From Pirellulales bacterium (GTDB lineage: Bacteria; Planctomycetota; Planctomycetia; Pirellulales; JAEUIK01): a DNA stretch of 64,000 nucleotides. The notes below the pieces were generated by a model. The model saw only the letters and a list, made by a program, of their open reading frames with translations, was not told the origin of the DNA and searched no databases. Positions 1 through 8,250 of this stretch are shown here, piece after piece (position 1 is the stretch's first letter; every line of letters begins with the position of its first letter). The translations under genes and the position numbers were made by a program. The stretch covers positions 19,640 through 83,639 of the forward strand of contig JAIBBZ010000025.1 in the NCBI GenBank assembly GCA_019694435.1. The letters run 5' to 3'.

Positions 1-1179
1 GGGCGAAAACGTTGGCGACAGTTCAGCCTGCGAACGCTCTTGGGCGTCACGACGTTGGTGGCCGTCGTATTGGGTCGTGAGCTCAATTTGCTGCGGCAGC
101 GCGACCAGGCGCTGCGTGCACTCGACGCGGCCGGCATTCACCTGAAGTTGAGCGGCCCTGTGACTGGTCTTCGGGCCAGGCTTGGGCGGATCGCAGGGCT
201 CTATGGAGGACCCATCTCGCCCCAGTTGATGGCTTTCGGGCAGCTTTCTGACGAGACGTGTCGCAGCCTGGGCCGCATCGACCAGGGCCATTTCAAGATC
301 GTCATGGTCACAGATTCGGAGTTGACCGACGCGCAATTGACCATGATCGCTCCGGCATGCGCGCCACAAACGGCCTGGCTGAACCAATGCCGGTTGACCG
401 ATCGGTCGGCCGACGTGCTCGCCAGTTGGAAATTGCTTGCCGATCTGCGTCTCGACAGATCGCACGATGTCAGCGATGCGACGGTCGCCCGGCTCGAGTC
501 GCTCCGCGAGCTGGCCTACCTTAGTCTCGTGGGGACTAAGGTGAACGGCCGGGGCTTCAGGTTCTGGCCCGTCGATCGCAAGCTGAGCCATCTGGTGCTC
601 GATGATTCGCCCGTCGATGACGGCGGCGCGGCTGCAATCACCCAACTGCAAACCGTGCGGACCTTGTGGCTGGCACGCACCCAGATGACGGACCAGGGGG
701 TCAACGCCTTGAGTCGCCTGCGCGTGCTCGAATCGCTCACGCTCGACGGCGACAAGATCACCGGGGCAGGGTTCGCTGGGTTTGCCGCCAACGCTCCCTT
801 GAACGAACTATCGTTGAATCGCACGCAGGTTGACGACGAGGGCCTGGCCGCCATCGCGCGGCTGCGCAATCTGAAACATCTGCGTTTGGACCAGACGAAG
901 ATTACCGATGCAGGCCTCGCGCAGCTTCGCGCGCTGGACCAACTGACGGTGCTTTCGCTGGCCGGCTGCCGATTGACGGACGACGCGCTCTCGGCGCTCG
1001 CCGAGTTTCCAAACCTGCACTACCTCGACCTGAGCGGGACGAAGATCACCGACGCCGGGATCGAGCGGCTGGCAGCCATCGCCACGCTCGAGCGCCTGAT
1101 CGTCAAACGCACCGGCGTGACGCAGGCGGGTCTCGACCGGCTCAAGCAGCGACTGCCGATGATGGAAGTCGACGATTAG
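1..1179 (+). CDS. Leucine-rich-repeat protein, 5' end cut by window edge
   Basis: The frame is open from base 1 to a TAG at 1177-1179, so 392 residues of a longer protein are visible. The TTG at position 40 is probably not the start: the upstream residues read GRKRWRQFSLRTLLGVTTL, which matches the basic leader plus single membrane helix common in planctomycete LRR proteins. After the helix and a short linker, from about residue 110 onward, there are repeats of roughly 24 residues of the form LxxLxLxxTxITDxGLxxL. Such proteins are probably anchored in the membrane and bind other proteins, but no specific function is known. It is followed by a convergent gene 45 bp away. Family call confident; function unknown. 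Confidence 0.85.
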   Translation, partial: GRKRWRQFSLRTLLGVTTLVAVVLGRELNLLRQRDQALRALDAAGIHLKLSGPVTGLRARLGRIAGLYGGPISPQLMAFGQLSDETCRSLGRIDQGHFKIVMVTDSELTDAQLTMIAPACAPQTAWLNQCRLTDRSADVLASWKLLADLRLDRSHDVSDATVARLESLRELAYLSLVGTKVNGRGFRFWPVDRKLSHLVLDDSPVDDGGAAAITQLQTVRTLWLARTQMTDQGVNALSRLRVLESLTLDGDKITGAGFAGFAANAPLNELSLNRTQVDDEGLAAIARLRNLKHLRLDQTKITDAGLAQLRALDQLTVLSLAGCRLTDDALSALAEFPNLHYLDLSGTKITDAGIERLAAIATLERLIVKRTGVTQAGLDRLKQRLPMMEVDD

Positions 1180-1224
1180 CGCATCGCGTCTGCGCCGGCA
1201 GGCGCGGGCGAGTGCCGCCGGAAG

Positions 1225-2505
1225 CTACGCCCAGGACGCCTCAAAGATGCGGTAGCGCTTGTATTTCTGCGCGCCGGTGCGCTCGATCAGCCGGTTGATC
1301 AGGTCGTTGTCCTCGAGCGTCCAGCCTAGCTCCGCGCCGGTGTACTTGAGTTGGTTCTTGCCGTAGTCGAGCGTGTCGAGAATCATCATCTCGGGCACGC
1401 CGCGGCGGCGAAAACCCTCGAGCACGCCCAGCACGCAGAGGCGGCCGGCCTTGATCTTCCGTTGATTCCACAGGAACCGCACGAGGTTGATCGGCAGTCC
1501 CCAATTGGTCAGCCGGCCGTTGAGCGGGCGGATCGCCTCGTTGATGTCGGGCAACGTGATCGTAATACCGACCGGTCGGCCTTCGACTTCGGCGATCTTG
1601 ACCATCTCGGGCACGGCGATGAGCTTGAGCGATTTGCCGAGATGCTCGAATTCCACGTCGGTCATCTTCACGAAGCCCCAGGCGGTCGACCAGGCCTCGT
1701 TATAAAGCTGCTTGCAGCGGGCCATCTCGTTGTCGAAATCATTCATCCGAATGTTGCGTACGGTCACGCCAAAGCGGGCAGTGATCTTCTGCGCCTTTTC
1801 ACGCCAGGCCGCAACCATGTCGTGCGGATCTTCGAACCACCAGGCGAACGTGTCCTTGGCCTTCGACAATCCACACGCCTCGAGCAACGCTGCATAGTAC
1901 GGACGATGGTGGTTCATCATTACCCGGGGCGGCGTCGAGAAGCCTTCGATGAGCAAGCCACACGGATAGTTGGTCGAGTAGTCGATGGGCCCCATGACTG
2001 CAGTGCGGCCGCGCGCTCGGAGCCAGTTGGTCGCCTGCTCGATGAGCGCACGCGCGACGTGCACGTCGTCGATGCACTCGAACATCCCAAAGCACCCCAA
2101 ATTGGTGCCGTGCTGTTCGTTGTAGCGCGGGTCATCGCTCACCAGGATCCGGCCGACGGGCACGCCCGCACGGCGGGCGAGAAAGATCTCGGCTTCGCCG
2201 TGCGCGTAAAACGGATGGTGTTTGCGCGAGATGAATTGAGAGACTTCGTATTTGAGCGGGGGTACCCATTGCGGGTCGTCGCGGTAGATCGCCCAAGGCA
2301 AATCGATGAAGGCGGCCCGATCGCGCCGCGTGCGGACCGGGAAGAGCTCGACCGGTGGCATCCCGCCGCCGTTCGACCGTGGGTCCCTTGCAGAACTCAT
2401 GCTTGCCGCTCCGCCTGGGGTTGTTGACGGACCACCCGAGAGCGGGTCGAAGACGCGGATGGTCTCACGAGCGTCTTCGCACGGAATGGTCTGCAGCATC
2501 GGCAT
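1225..2505 (-). CDS. GNAT-fold N-acyltransferase-like protein, possible bacterial ceramide synthase-like
   Basis: A 426-residue protein from the ATG at 2505, preceded on its strand by an AAGGA Shine-Dalgarno-like stretch about 5 nt upstream; the frame stays open to 2850 but that extension has no family features. An alternative ATG at 2400 gives 391 residues. The core begins near residue 50 (PPVELFPV) and has the pattern of a widespread GNAT-fold family: FARR/VGRI strand, GxFGMFEC, a GPxDYSTNYPCG block, and a PYYxxLLExCG motif. It is divergent from an alpha-oxoamine synthase with a shared 398-bp control region. In Caulobacter-type sphingolipid loci a GNAT-fold protein acylates the sphingoid amine; this gene may do the same here, but that is inferred from context and remembered fold similarity only. 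It could be an acyltransferase of another pathway. Confidence 0.7.
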   Translation of the reverse strand: MPMLQTIPCEDARETIRVFDPLSGGPSTTPGGAASMSSARDPRSNGGGMPPVELFPVRTRRDRAAFIDLPWAIYRDDPQWVPPLKYEVSQFISRKHHPFYAHGEAEIFLARRAGVPVGRILVSDDPRYNEQHGTNLGCFGMFECIDDVHVARALIEQATNWLRARGRTAVMGPIDYSTNYPCGLLIEGFSTPPRVMMNHHRPYYAALLEACGLSKAKDTFAWWFEDPHDMVAAWREKAQKITARFGVTVRNIRMNDFDNEMARCKQLYNEAWSTAWGFVKMTDVEFEHLGKSLKLIAVPEMVKIAEVEGRPVGITITLPDINEAIRPLNGRLTNWGLPINLVRFLWNQRKIKAGRLCVLGVLEGFRRRGVPEMMILDTLDYGKNQLKYTGAELGWTLEDNDLINRLIERTGAQKYKRYRIFEASWA

Positions 2506-2903
2506 TCTATCCTTGAACTCGATTTGGAGTTGGGTGCAATTCCAACCGATGCGGTTTTCAGTAACGTCTTTTCTGTAGAGACCTTCGGTCATTGTTCTGG
2601 GGCGAATCATGGCGGGGCCCTGGGGGTCTGGTGGGGCAAATTTGCAATCCGCGCAAGCGGAAACGCGGAATTGCTCTCCACCACCTAGCGCCCATCGCCG
2701 TGCAGTCGTTACATCGACATTCATTGTGGCGCTTGCTTGCACTCGATCGACCGATTGCTGGCTGCGGCAAACGAAAAGACCGGTTCTGGCCCGGCTTGTA
2801 ACAAACGGATCGGCCTTACGCCCTGCTGTCAGAGGCGAAACGAATCCCACCCGCCTCGCATCCCAAAAAACGACGCAAATCTCTGACTGGAAGGCACTTG
2901 ACC
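2506..2903. promoter_or_regulatory. Divergent intergenic region between GNAT-like and alpha-oxoamine synthase genes
   Basis: About 400 bp without a convincing gene; both flanking genes start from it and run outward. It contains a perfect 10-bp palindrome GCAAATTTGC at 2636-2645 and a good ribosome site GGAAGG at 2889-2894 for the plus-strand gene. No convincing paired -35/-10 boxes were found. The minus-strand frame is open through most of it, which is expected at this GC content. Confidence 0.5.
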
Positions 2904-4205
2904 ATGATTACGATGAACCGCGAACTGACCGCGACTCCGGGCCTGGAGCTGAACGACGAGACTTCGCTGGTCGACATCCTCCGCGCTCGCGACAGCGGCA
3001 TGGACGTTCGGACCGCCGCGGCGTTCTTCAGTGCCGCTTTGGAAGAATATGAGTCTCGTGGCCATAACCTCTATCGCCGCATGCTGTTAGAGCCTTCGGA
3101 CGCAGAAGCCCAGGTGCATTATCCGCGAGAGGAAGGCACTCGGCAGATGATCGTCCTGGCCTCGAACAACTACCTGGGCCTGGCCACGCATCCAAAGGTG
3201 ATCGCTGCGGCACAGGCCGCCGCGGCCCAGTACGGTGTCGGCGCGGGCAGCTCGCCGCTCTTGGTCGGAACCTTCCCCGTGACCCGCGAGCTGGAGCGCA
3301 AGTTGGCCGAGTTCAAGGGCACCGAGGACGCCTGTGTCTTCTCGAGCGGCTTTGGCGCGAACGTGGGCGTGATCTCGGCCTGCGTCGGCAAGAACGACGT
3401 CGTGATCCTCGATCGCCTGGCCCATGCGAGCATGGTGGACGGTGCCAAGCTGTCCGGGGCGCAGATCAAGGTCTTCAAGCACAACGATGCCGAGCACCTC
3501 GACCGGGTGTTGTCGCGCTGCCCGGGCACCGGGACCAAGCTGGTCGCGGTCGAAGGCATCTACAGCATGGACGGCGACATTGCCCCGCTCGACAAGCTCG
3601 TGGCGGTTTGCCGCCGGCATGGCGCGATGCTGCTGGTCGATGAGGCCCACTCGACGGGTGTGCTCGGCCCCGACGGTCGCGGCGCGGCGGCCCACTTCGG
3701 GCTGGAAGGCCAAATCGATCTGCACATCGGCACGCTCAGCAAGGCGATTGGCGCCTGTGGCGGCTTCGTGGCCGGCCGGGCCGATCTGATTGCTTACCTC
3801 CGCTACTTCGCCCGCTCGGCGATGTTCTCGACGGCCCCCAGCCCCATGGTGTTGGCCGCAGCGAGTGCCGCGCTCGACGTGATCCGCGAGGAGCCGGAAC
3901 GCTGCGAAAAACTGTGGGACAACTGCACCTTCATGTGGAACGAACTGAAGCGGATGGGTTTCAAGCTCAACGACGCACCCAGCCCGATCATTCCGGTGAT
4001 CGTGGGGACCATGCATGGGCTGCGGCAAATGACCTTGGAACTACATCGCAACAATATCTGCGTCAACTCGGTACCGTTTCCCGCGGTACCGCACGGCAGC
4101 GAGCGGCTGCGAATCAGCCTCACGGCGAACCATACCCGTGAGCAACTGGTCGAGGCGCTGCGATGCATCGAACAAGCCGGCCGCAACGCGGGCGTGATTG
4201 CCTGA
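2904..4205 (+). CDS. Alpha-oxoamine synthase, serine palmitoyltransferase-like
   Basis: A 433-residue PLP enzyme of the alpha-oxoamine synthase family (SPT, KBL, BioF, HemA), which condenses an amino acid with an acyl thioester and releases CO2. Landmarks: SNNYLGL at 88-94, GVGAGSSPLLVGT at 111-123, HAS at 174-176 (His stacks on the cofactor), DEAHSTG at 246-252, and the Schiff-base lysine in GTLSKAIG at 280. The ATG at 2904 has GGAAGG 9 nt upstream; a TTG at 2898 is too close to it. The N-terminal extension and the segments ALDVIREEPER and SPIIPVIVG resemble serine palmitoyltransferases more than BioF. The divergent GNAT-like neighbour and a downstream ceramidase-like gene support a sphingoid-base role. 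2-amino-3-ketobutyrate CoA ligase remains possible. Confidence 0.8.
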   Translation: MITMNRELTATPGLELNDETSLVDILRARDSGMDVRTAAAFFSAALEEYESRGHNLYRRMLLEPSDAEAQVHYPREEGTRQMIVLASNNYLGLATHPKVIAAAQAAAAQYGVGAGSSPLLVGTFPVTRELERKLAEFKGTEDACVFSSGFGANVGVISACVGKNDVVILDRLAHASMVDGAKLSGAQIKVFKHNDAEHLDRVLSRCPGTGTKLVAVEGIYSMDGDIAPLDKLVAVCRRHGAMLLVDEAHSTGVLGPDGRGAAAHFGLEGQIDLHIGTLSKAIGACGGFVAGRADLIAYLRYFARSAMFSTAPSPMVLAAASAALDVIREEPERCEKLWDNCTFMWNELKRMGFKLNDAPSPIIPVIVGTMHGLRQMTLELHRNNICVNSVPFPAVPHGSERLRISLTANHTREQLVEALRCIEQAGRNAGVIA

Positions 4206-4347
4206 GTGGGCCGAGCATGTGGGATTGAGTGCGTACCTTCATGGGAGGGTGGGATGAGTCAGCGAGCCTCATCGGCTCCGGGACGACGGTTCCGGATGCC
4301 GATGGGGCTCAATGACTGCGCCTGGCGCAGATTTCGTGTCCGCCGGT

Positions 4348-4376
4348 TTCACCTGCGGCCGGCGCCCGCCTAGACT
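4348..4376 (+). promoter_or_regulatory. Candidate promoter for the ceramidase-like gene, giving a nearly leaderless transcript
   Basis: TTCACC at 4348-4353 and TAGACT at 4371-4376 are separated by 17 bp, each matching four of six sigma-70 consensus bases. Transcription would begin about 4383, only about two bases before the ATG at 4385, and no ribosome site precedes that ATG. Predicted from sequence only. Confidence 0.35.
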
Positions 4377-4384
4377 GGGCGGTC

Positions 4385-5776
4385 ATGCGAGTTGCACTCT
4401 GGCTCTGTGTGCCGTTCCTGTTGCTGGTCGAGACCTCGCGCGCCGCGGAGACGCCGCCCGACTTTTGGCTGGCGACCTTTTCCGTCGACGTGACGATTCC
4501 TCTGGGCCATCCGTGCATGGGTGGCGGGATTTCGCCAGCGGTCCGCATTGACGATCCGTTGCTGGCCCGGGGTGTGGTGCTCGGCGGGCGCGGTCTCGAG
4601 CCGCTGGTGATCTGCGGAGTCGATTGGTGCGAGATACGCAACGAGGCGTACGAACATTGGCGCGCGGCGCTCGCTGATGCCGCAGGCACGACCCCCCTGC
4701 GCGTCCTGGTGTCATGCCTGCACCAGCACGATGCCCCGGTCGTCGATCTCGTGGCGGAGCAATTGCTCAAGGAACACGGATTGCAAGGGAGCGTTTGCGA
4801 TATCGAGTTTCACGAACAGACGGTCAAGCGGGTGGCAACGGAACTCAAGGTCGCGCTCGAGCGTCGGCGCCGAGTGACCCATTACGGCACCGGGCAGGCG
4901 GAAGTCAGCGAGGTCGCGTCGAACCGGCGCTACCACGACTCGCAAGGCAACCTGCGGTTCGATCGGACCAGCGCCTCGCGCGATCCCGAGGCGCATGCGG
5001 GCGAGCCGGGCACCGTCGATCCCTGGCTCAAGACGGTTTCGTTCTGGGATGGTGACTTGTGTCTCGCCGCGATCAGTCATTTTGCCACGCACCCGATGAG
5101 CTATTACGGCAAAGGCGGCGTGTCGAGCGACTTTGTCGGCCTTGCCCGCCGGCGGCGCCAGGAGGACATCCCCGAGACGTTTCGCATCTATCTCAGCGGA
5201 TGCAGCGGCAACGTAACGGCCGGCAAATACAACGACGGATCGCCTGAGAATCGCCCGCGGCTCGCCGAGCGAATCTACCGGGCCATGGTTGCGGCAGATG
5301 AAGCCACGCGCCGGCAGCCGCTTGAGCGCATCGCGTTCCGCGCGGCAAAGTTGCGGCTGGCGCCGCGCGCATCGGCGGGCTTCAGCCCAGCCGAGCTCGA
5401 AGCGCGCCTGCGACCGGAAGCGCGGTCCTTCGATCAATGCCTGGCGGCCATGGGGCTCAGTTGGCGCCGCCGCTGCGAGGCCGGCTTGAACATCGATGTC
5501 CCTGTTATCGATCTGGGCCAGGCGGCGCTGCTGCTATTGCCGGGCGAGTCGTATGTCGAATATCAGCTGTACGCGCAGCAGGCTTGCCCCGATAAGTTTG
5601 TGGTCGCCATCGGGTACGGCGAATCGGCAACGGGCTATATCCCGACCGAGCGTGCCTGGGAGGAGCACGATACGAACTTGCACGATTGGTGCTGGGTGGC
5701 TCCGGGGGCCGAATCCCTCATGCGCCGCGCGATCGACGAGGCGTTGCAATCGCCCGCGGGACCGCCGGGCCGTTAG
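4385..5776 (+). CDS. Secreted neutral/alkaline ceramidase-like protein
   Basis: A 463-residue protein with a signal peptide (VALWLCVPFLLLVETSRAAE). Three blocks resemble the N-terminal catalytic domain of neutral/alkaline ceramidases: SCLHQHDAP near residue 110 (the zinc HTHsGP-type motif), SHFATHPMSYYG near 232 followed by SSDFVGLAR, and LSGCSGNVTAG near 270. A GESATGYIPTERAW block near the end corresponds to the family's 'GxxNdYxGYip' region. Planctomycetes carry many members annotated only as hypothetical; true ceramide hydrolysis is shown for few. It lies 180 bp after the SPT-like gene on the same strand, suggesting sphingolipid turnover. It ends in a 4-bp convergent overlap with the next gene. 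Fold assignment fairly sure, substrate uncertain. Confidence 0.6.
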   Translation: MRVALWLCVPFLLLVETSRAAETPPDFWLATFSVDVTIPLGHPCMGGGISPAVRIDDPLLARGVVLGGRGLEPLVICGVDWCEIRNEAYEHWRAALADAAGTTPLRVLVSCLHQHDAPVVDLVAEQLLKEHGLQGSVCDIEFHEQTVKRVATELKVALERRRRVTHYGTGQAEVSEVASNRRYHDSQGNLRFDRTSASRDPEAHAGEPGTVDPWLKTVSFWDGDLCLAAISHFATHPMSYYGKGGVSSDFVGLARRRRQEDIPETFRIYLSGCSGNVTAGKYNDGSPENRPRLAERIYRAMVAADEATRRQPLERIAFRAAKLRLAPRASAGFSPAELEARLRPEARSFDQCLAAMGLSWRRRCEAGLNIDVPVIDLGQAALLLLPGESYVEYQLYAQQACPDKFVVAIGYGESATGYIPTERAWEEHDTNLHDWCWVAPGAESLMRRAIDEALQSPAGPPGR

Positions 5777-8208
5777 CCGCGCCGGCGGGCCTGCTTCCGC
5801 CGTACGAACAAGCCCGCGCCGGCGACACCGATCGCGGCCAGGACACACGAGCTCGGTTCGGGCACCACGCCAAACTGAATGACCAGTTCTCCGCCGTGGG
5901 GCAGAAACACGCCGCCGAAATCGAGGCCGTTGTGCACCGGCAGAAAGACGCCGTCGAGCGTGGCCCAGGCAATCGTACCGCGATCGAAGATGCGCAGCTC
6001 GGTGCCCGGCACGAGGCCATCGTCCGAAACGGTCCCGAGGATCTGGTCGATCAGCATGCGCAGCGAAAGCGTGGCCGGGTTCGATAACTCGAGCACCGTA
6101 TCGCCCAGATAGCCGAGTTGCGTGCCTTCGGCCATCATCAGCCCGGTCAGCTCCAGGCCCTGTTGGCGGATGTAGGCGTAACGGGCATCGCTCGAGAGGG
6201 CACCGGCCGTGCGGCTTTGCAGGCTGTGCTGCGAGAGGATGTAGTCGGTCCAGCCGGCGGTGTCATGCGCCACGCGCATCGCCAGCCATTGCGAATCATT
6301 CGACAACTTGGTGATGTACAGATGTGCCGGGCCGATCGGTCCCGTCTCGATTACGCTCAGAAACAGCCCGTCGGTAGCGCCGGTCATGGTGCCGCGCATG
6401 CGATAGGTCTGCTGGAAATTGTCGAACGTGTCGTGCATCCAGAGGTTGCCGGCCGAAAACGTCATCGACTGCGAGGCGATCAGGTTCTCAATGACCTGGG
6501 CCCCCTGATACTCCCAGCGCACCTGCTTGTAGTCGGGCGTGTTGGTAAGGACCGTGCGAACTCCGCGGCCAACCAGGTTGAAGGCATAGGTGTGTGCCGC
6601 GTTGCCGTCCATACGGTCGGCCACGACGTAATAGTCTTCGTGAGGCGCCGCGACGCTGCGCGTCACCGCGACTCCGCCATAGTTCATTTGCAGCGTGGAG
6701 AAATCGCTGACGCCGTGGAACGTGCCAAACTCGGTGCTGTCGAGCCGGTTGGTGCGCACGAAGTCCTCCGGACGCATTCTCCGCCCGAAGTCGGTGCCGC
6801 CCAGCGTTCCGTCGACCAGCACGACGTTGTGCCAGGTCGGGTCGCGAGGACCAAAATTCGGCGGCGAATTGGTCAGGTCGTCGCGGTCGTAGCCGGGCGC
6901 CACGAGAATGTACTTACCCTGCGAGGCGACGAGAATCTCGCCCGTATCGTTGTGGCTGTGGAACGCGGGCACGTAGGCGTCGATGGGTGGATCGTCGCTG
7001 TAAAGATGAAACGCGGGGCTATCGACGCCGGGCGACAGCAGCAAATAGTCGCTCGTGGCGCCCCAGTCCTCGCGAAACACCGAAACCGCACTTTGCCCTG
7101 GTGCGAAATAGGTCGGCGAACGCGTCGGCGCTTGCGGAGCAACGGCGCTGAAATCGGTCAAGGCAAAGTCGGTCGTGTTCGTCCAGTCGTTGTTCTCGAT
7201 CGCCGTCTGGTCGAACGAATAGGGGCTGGGGCCGACCTCGGACGTGTTCCAGAGAATATTGGCCGCGGTCGTCGGATCGCTGTCCTGCGAAAAAAAGTGC
7301 AACGCGATCGGCTCGTTCAAACCGTTCGACACGTTCGGCACCGTGCCATCGGGCAGCCGCAGCCCCAGCGACATGTCGACGTACGGGCGCAGGTTCTCGT
7401 ATAGATCGACGCCTGAGCCCTGCTCGTAGGCCCGCAGAAAGTAACCCCAGTGCCGGAGCGTGTAGTTGAGGTAGTGTCCCTGGCTGTCGGTGAACCAGCC
7501 GTCATCCGTGGTGCTGTAGTCGAAGTGGCCCTGCAAGTCGGCCAGGCCCGTGTCGAGTTGGTCCTGGTCGCGCAGTAGCACCCCGGCCAGGGCGCGAGTC
7601 GCCCCGATCTTGGCGCGGGCGTTGCTATAGGTCTGATTGCCATAGTCGAGGCTTTGCGAGAGCGACAGGAGCCGGGCCTCGATCGTGTCCCGCGTGGCTT
7701 GCGGTAACTGGACGTTCGACGCGCCGCGGATGAAGTCGTAGGCGGCCAGGTAGCTGGTGAGAACCTCGGGGCGGGTGATGAACGTGCCACCGGGAACGTC
7801 GGCCAGCGACAAGGCACCGACGGCCTTGTTCAAGTCGGCCACATTGCCGGTCATGGCAAAGCGCAAGCCTGCGGCCTGCGCGATACTGGCGTCGTTCGTG
7901 GCGACGCCGAAATCGACCGGCACGGCGCCGCTGGTGTTCTGGCTGGCGCGGCTGTTGGCGCTGTTACGCCAACTGAGCTGTTGCGAGTTGACCGGCGTAA
8001 CCCACTGCGCCTGAAGATTGGCCAGGTCGTCGCCTAGGATCAGCGAAGTGGTGGGCATGTTCGGCGGCAACACGCCGGTCGTCGAGCCGATCGACATTTG
8101 CGCCGCCGCGGGAGCAGGATCGATCAGCAGTGCGAGGCCGGCGCACGCCACAAACCATGCGAACCGCTTTCCTACAGCGCGCGCGGCGGACCTTCGATTG
8201 CCCAACAT
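5773..8208 (-). CDS. Heparinase II/III-like secreted protein with PEP-CTERM anchor
   Basis: An 811-residue exported protein. Signal peptide: FAWFVACAGLALLIDPAPAAAQ. Residues about 70-330 form an alpha-helical region as in alginate/heparin lyases (repeated SYLAAYDFIRG and HYLNYTLRHWGYF elements); the central part has the heparinase II/III-type block FHSHNDTGEILV, whose His and Asn are typical of the beta-sandwich domain. The C-terminus is a PEP-CTERM sorting signal, VVPEPSSCVLAAIGVAGAGL then RRK, removed by an exosortase that is not encoded here. Likely an anionic polysaccharide lyase at the cell surface. It lies 42 bp downstream of the redoxin fusion gene on the same strand. Lyase class confident at fold level only; substrate unknown. 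Confidence 0.7.
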   Translation of the reverse strand: MLGNRRSAARAVGKRFAWFVACAGLALLIDPAPAAAQMSIGSTTGVLPPNMPTTSLILGDDLANLQAQWVTPVNSQQLSWRNSANSRASQNTSGAVPVDFGVATNDASIAQAAGLRFAMTGNVADLNKAVGALSLADVPGGTFITRPEVLTSYLAAYDFIRGASNVQLPQATRDTIEARLLSLSQSLDYGNQTYSNARAKIGATRALAGVLLRDQDQLDTGLADLQGHFDYSTTDDGWFTDSQGHYLNYTLRHWGYFLRAYEQGSGVDLYENLRPYVDMSLGLRLPDGTVPNVSNGLNEPIALHFFSQDSDPTTAANILWNTSEVGPSPYSFDQTAIENNDWTNTTDFALTDFSAVAPQAPTRSPTYFAPGQSAVSVFREDWGATSDYLLLSPGVDSPAFHLYSDDPPIDAYVPAFHSHNDTGEILVASQGKYILVAPGYDRDDLTNSPPNFGPRDPTWHNVVLVDGTLGGTDFGRRMRPEDFVRTNRLDSTEFGTFHGVSDFSTLQMNYGGVAVTRSVAAPHEDYYVVADRMDGNAAHTYAFNLVGRGVRTVLTNTPDYKQVRWEYQGAQVIENLIASQSMTFSAGNLWMHDTFDNFQQTYRMRGTMTGATDGLFLSVIETGPIGPAHLYITKLSNDSQWLAMRVAHDTAGWTDYILSQHSLQSRTAGALSSDARYAYIRQQGLELTGLMMAEGTQLGYLGDTVLELSNPATLSLRMLIDQILGTVSDDGLVPGTELRIFDRGTIAWATLDGVFLPVHNGLDFGGVFLPHGGELVIQFGVVPEPSSCVLAAIGVAGAGLFVRRKQARRRG

Positions 8209-8250
8209 AAGCAGCCCGATGCGACCCCGAGATACCCAACTCCCAGGCTC

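Noticed and set aside
2506..2850. N-terminal extension of the GNAT-like protein to codon 541
   Set aside because: The extra residues have no family features and a good ribosome site precedes the ATG at 2505.
6118..7404. 428-codon plus-strand frame inside the heparinase-like gene
   Set aside because: Rich in Arg, His and Gly as expected from an antisense frame; the minus-strand gene has signal peptide, domain and PEP-CTERM features.
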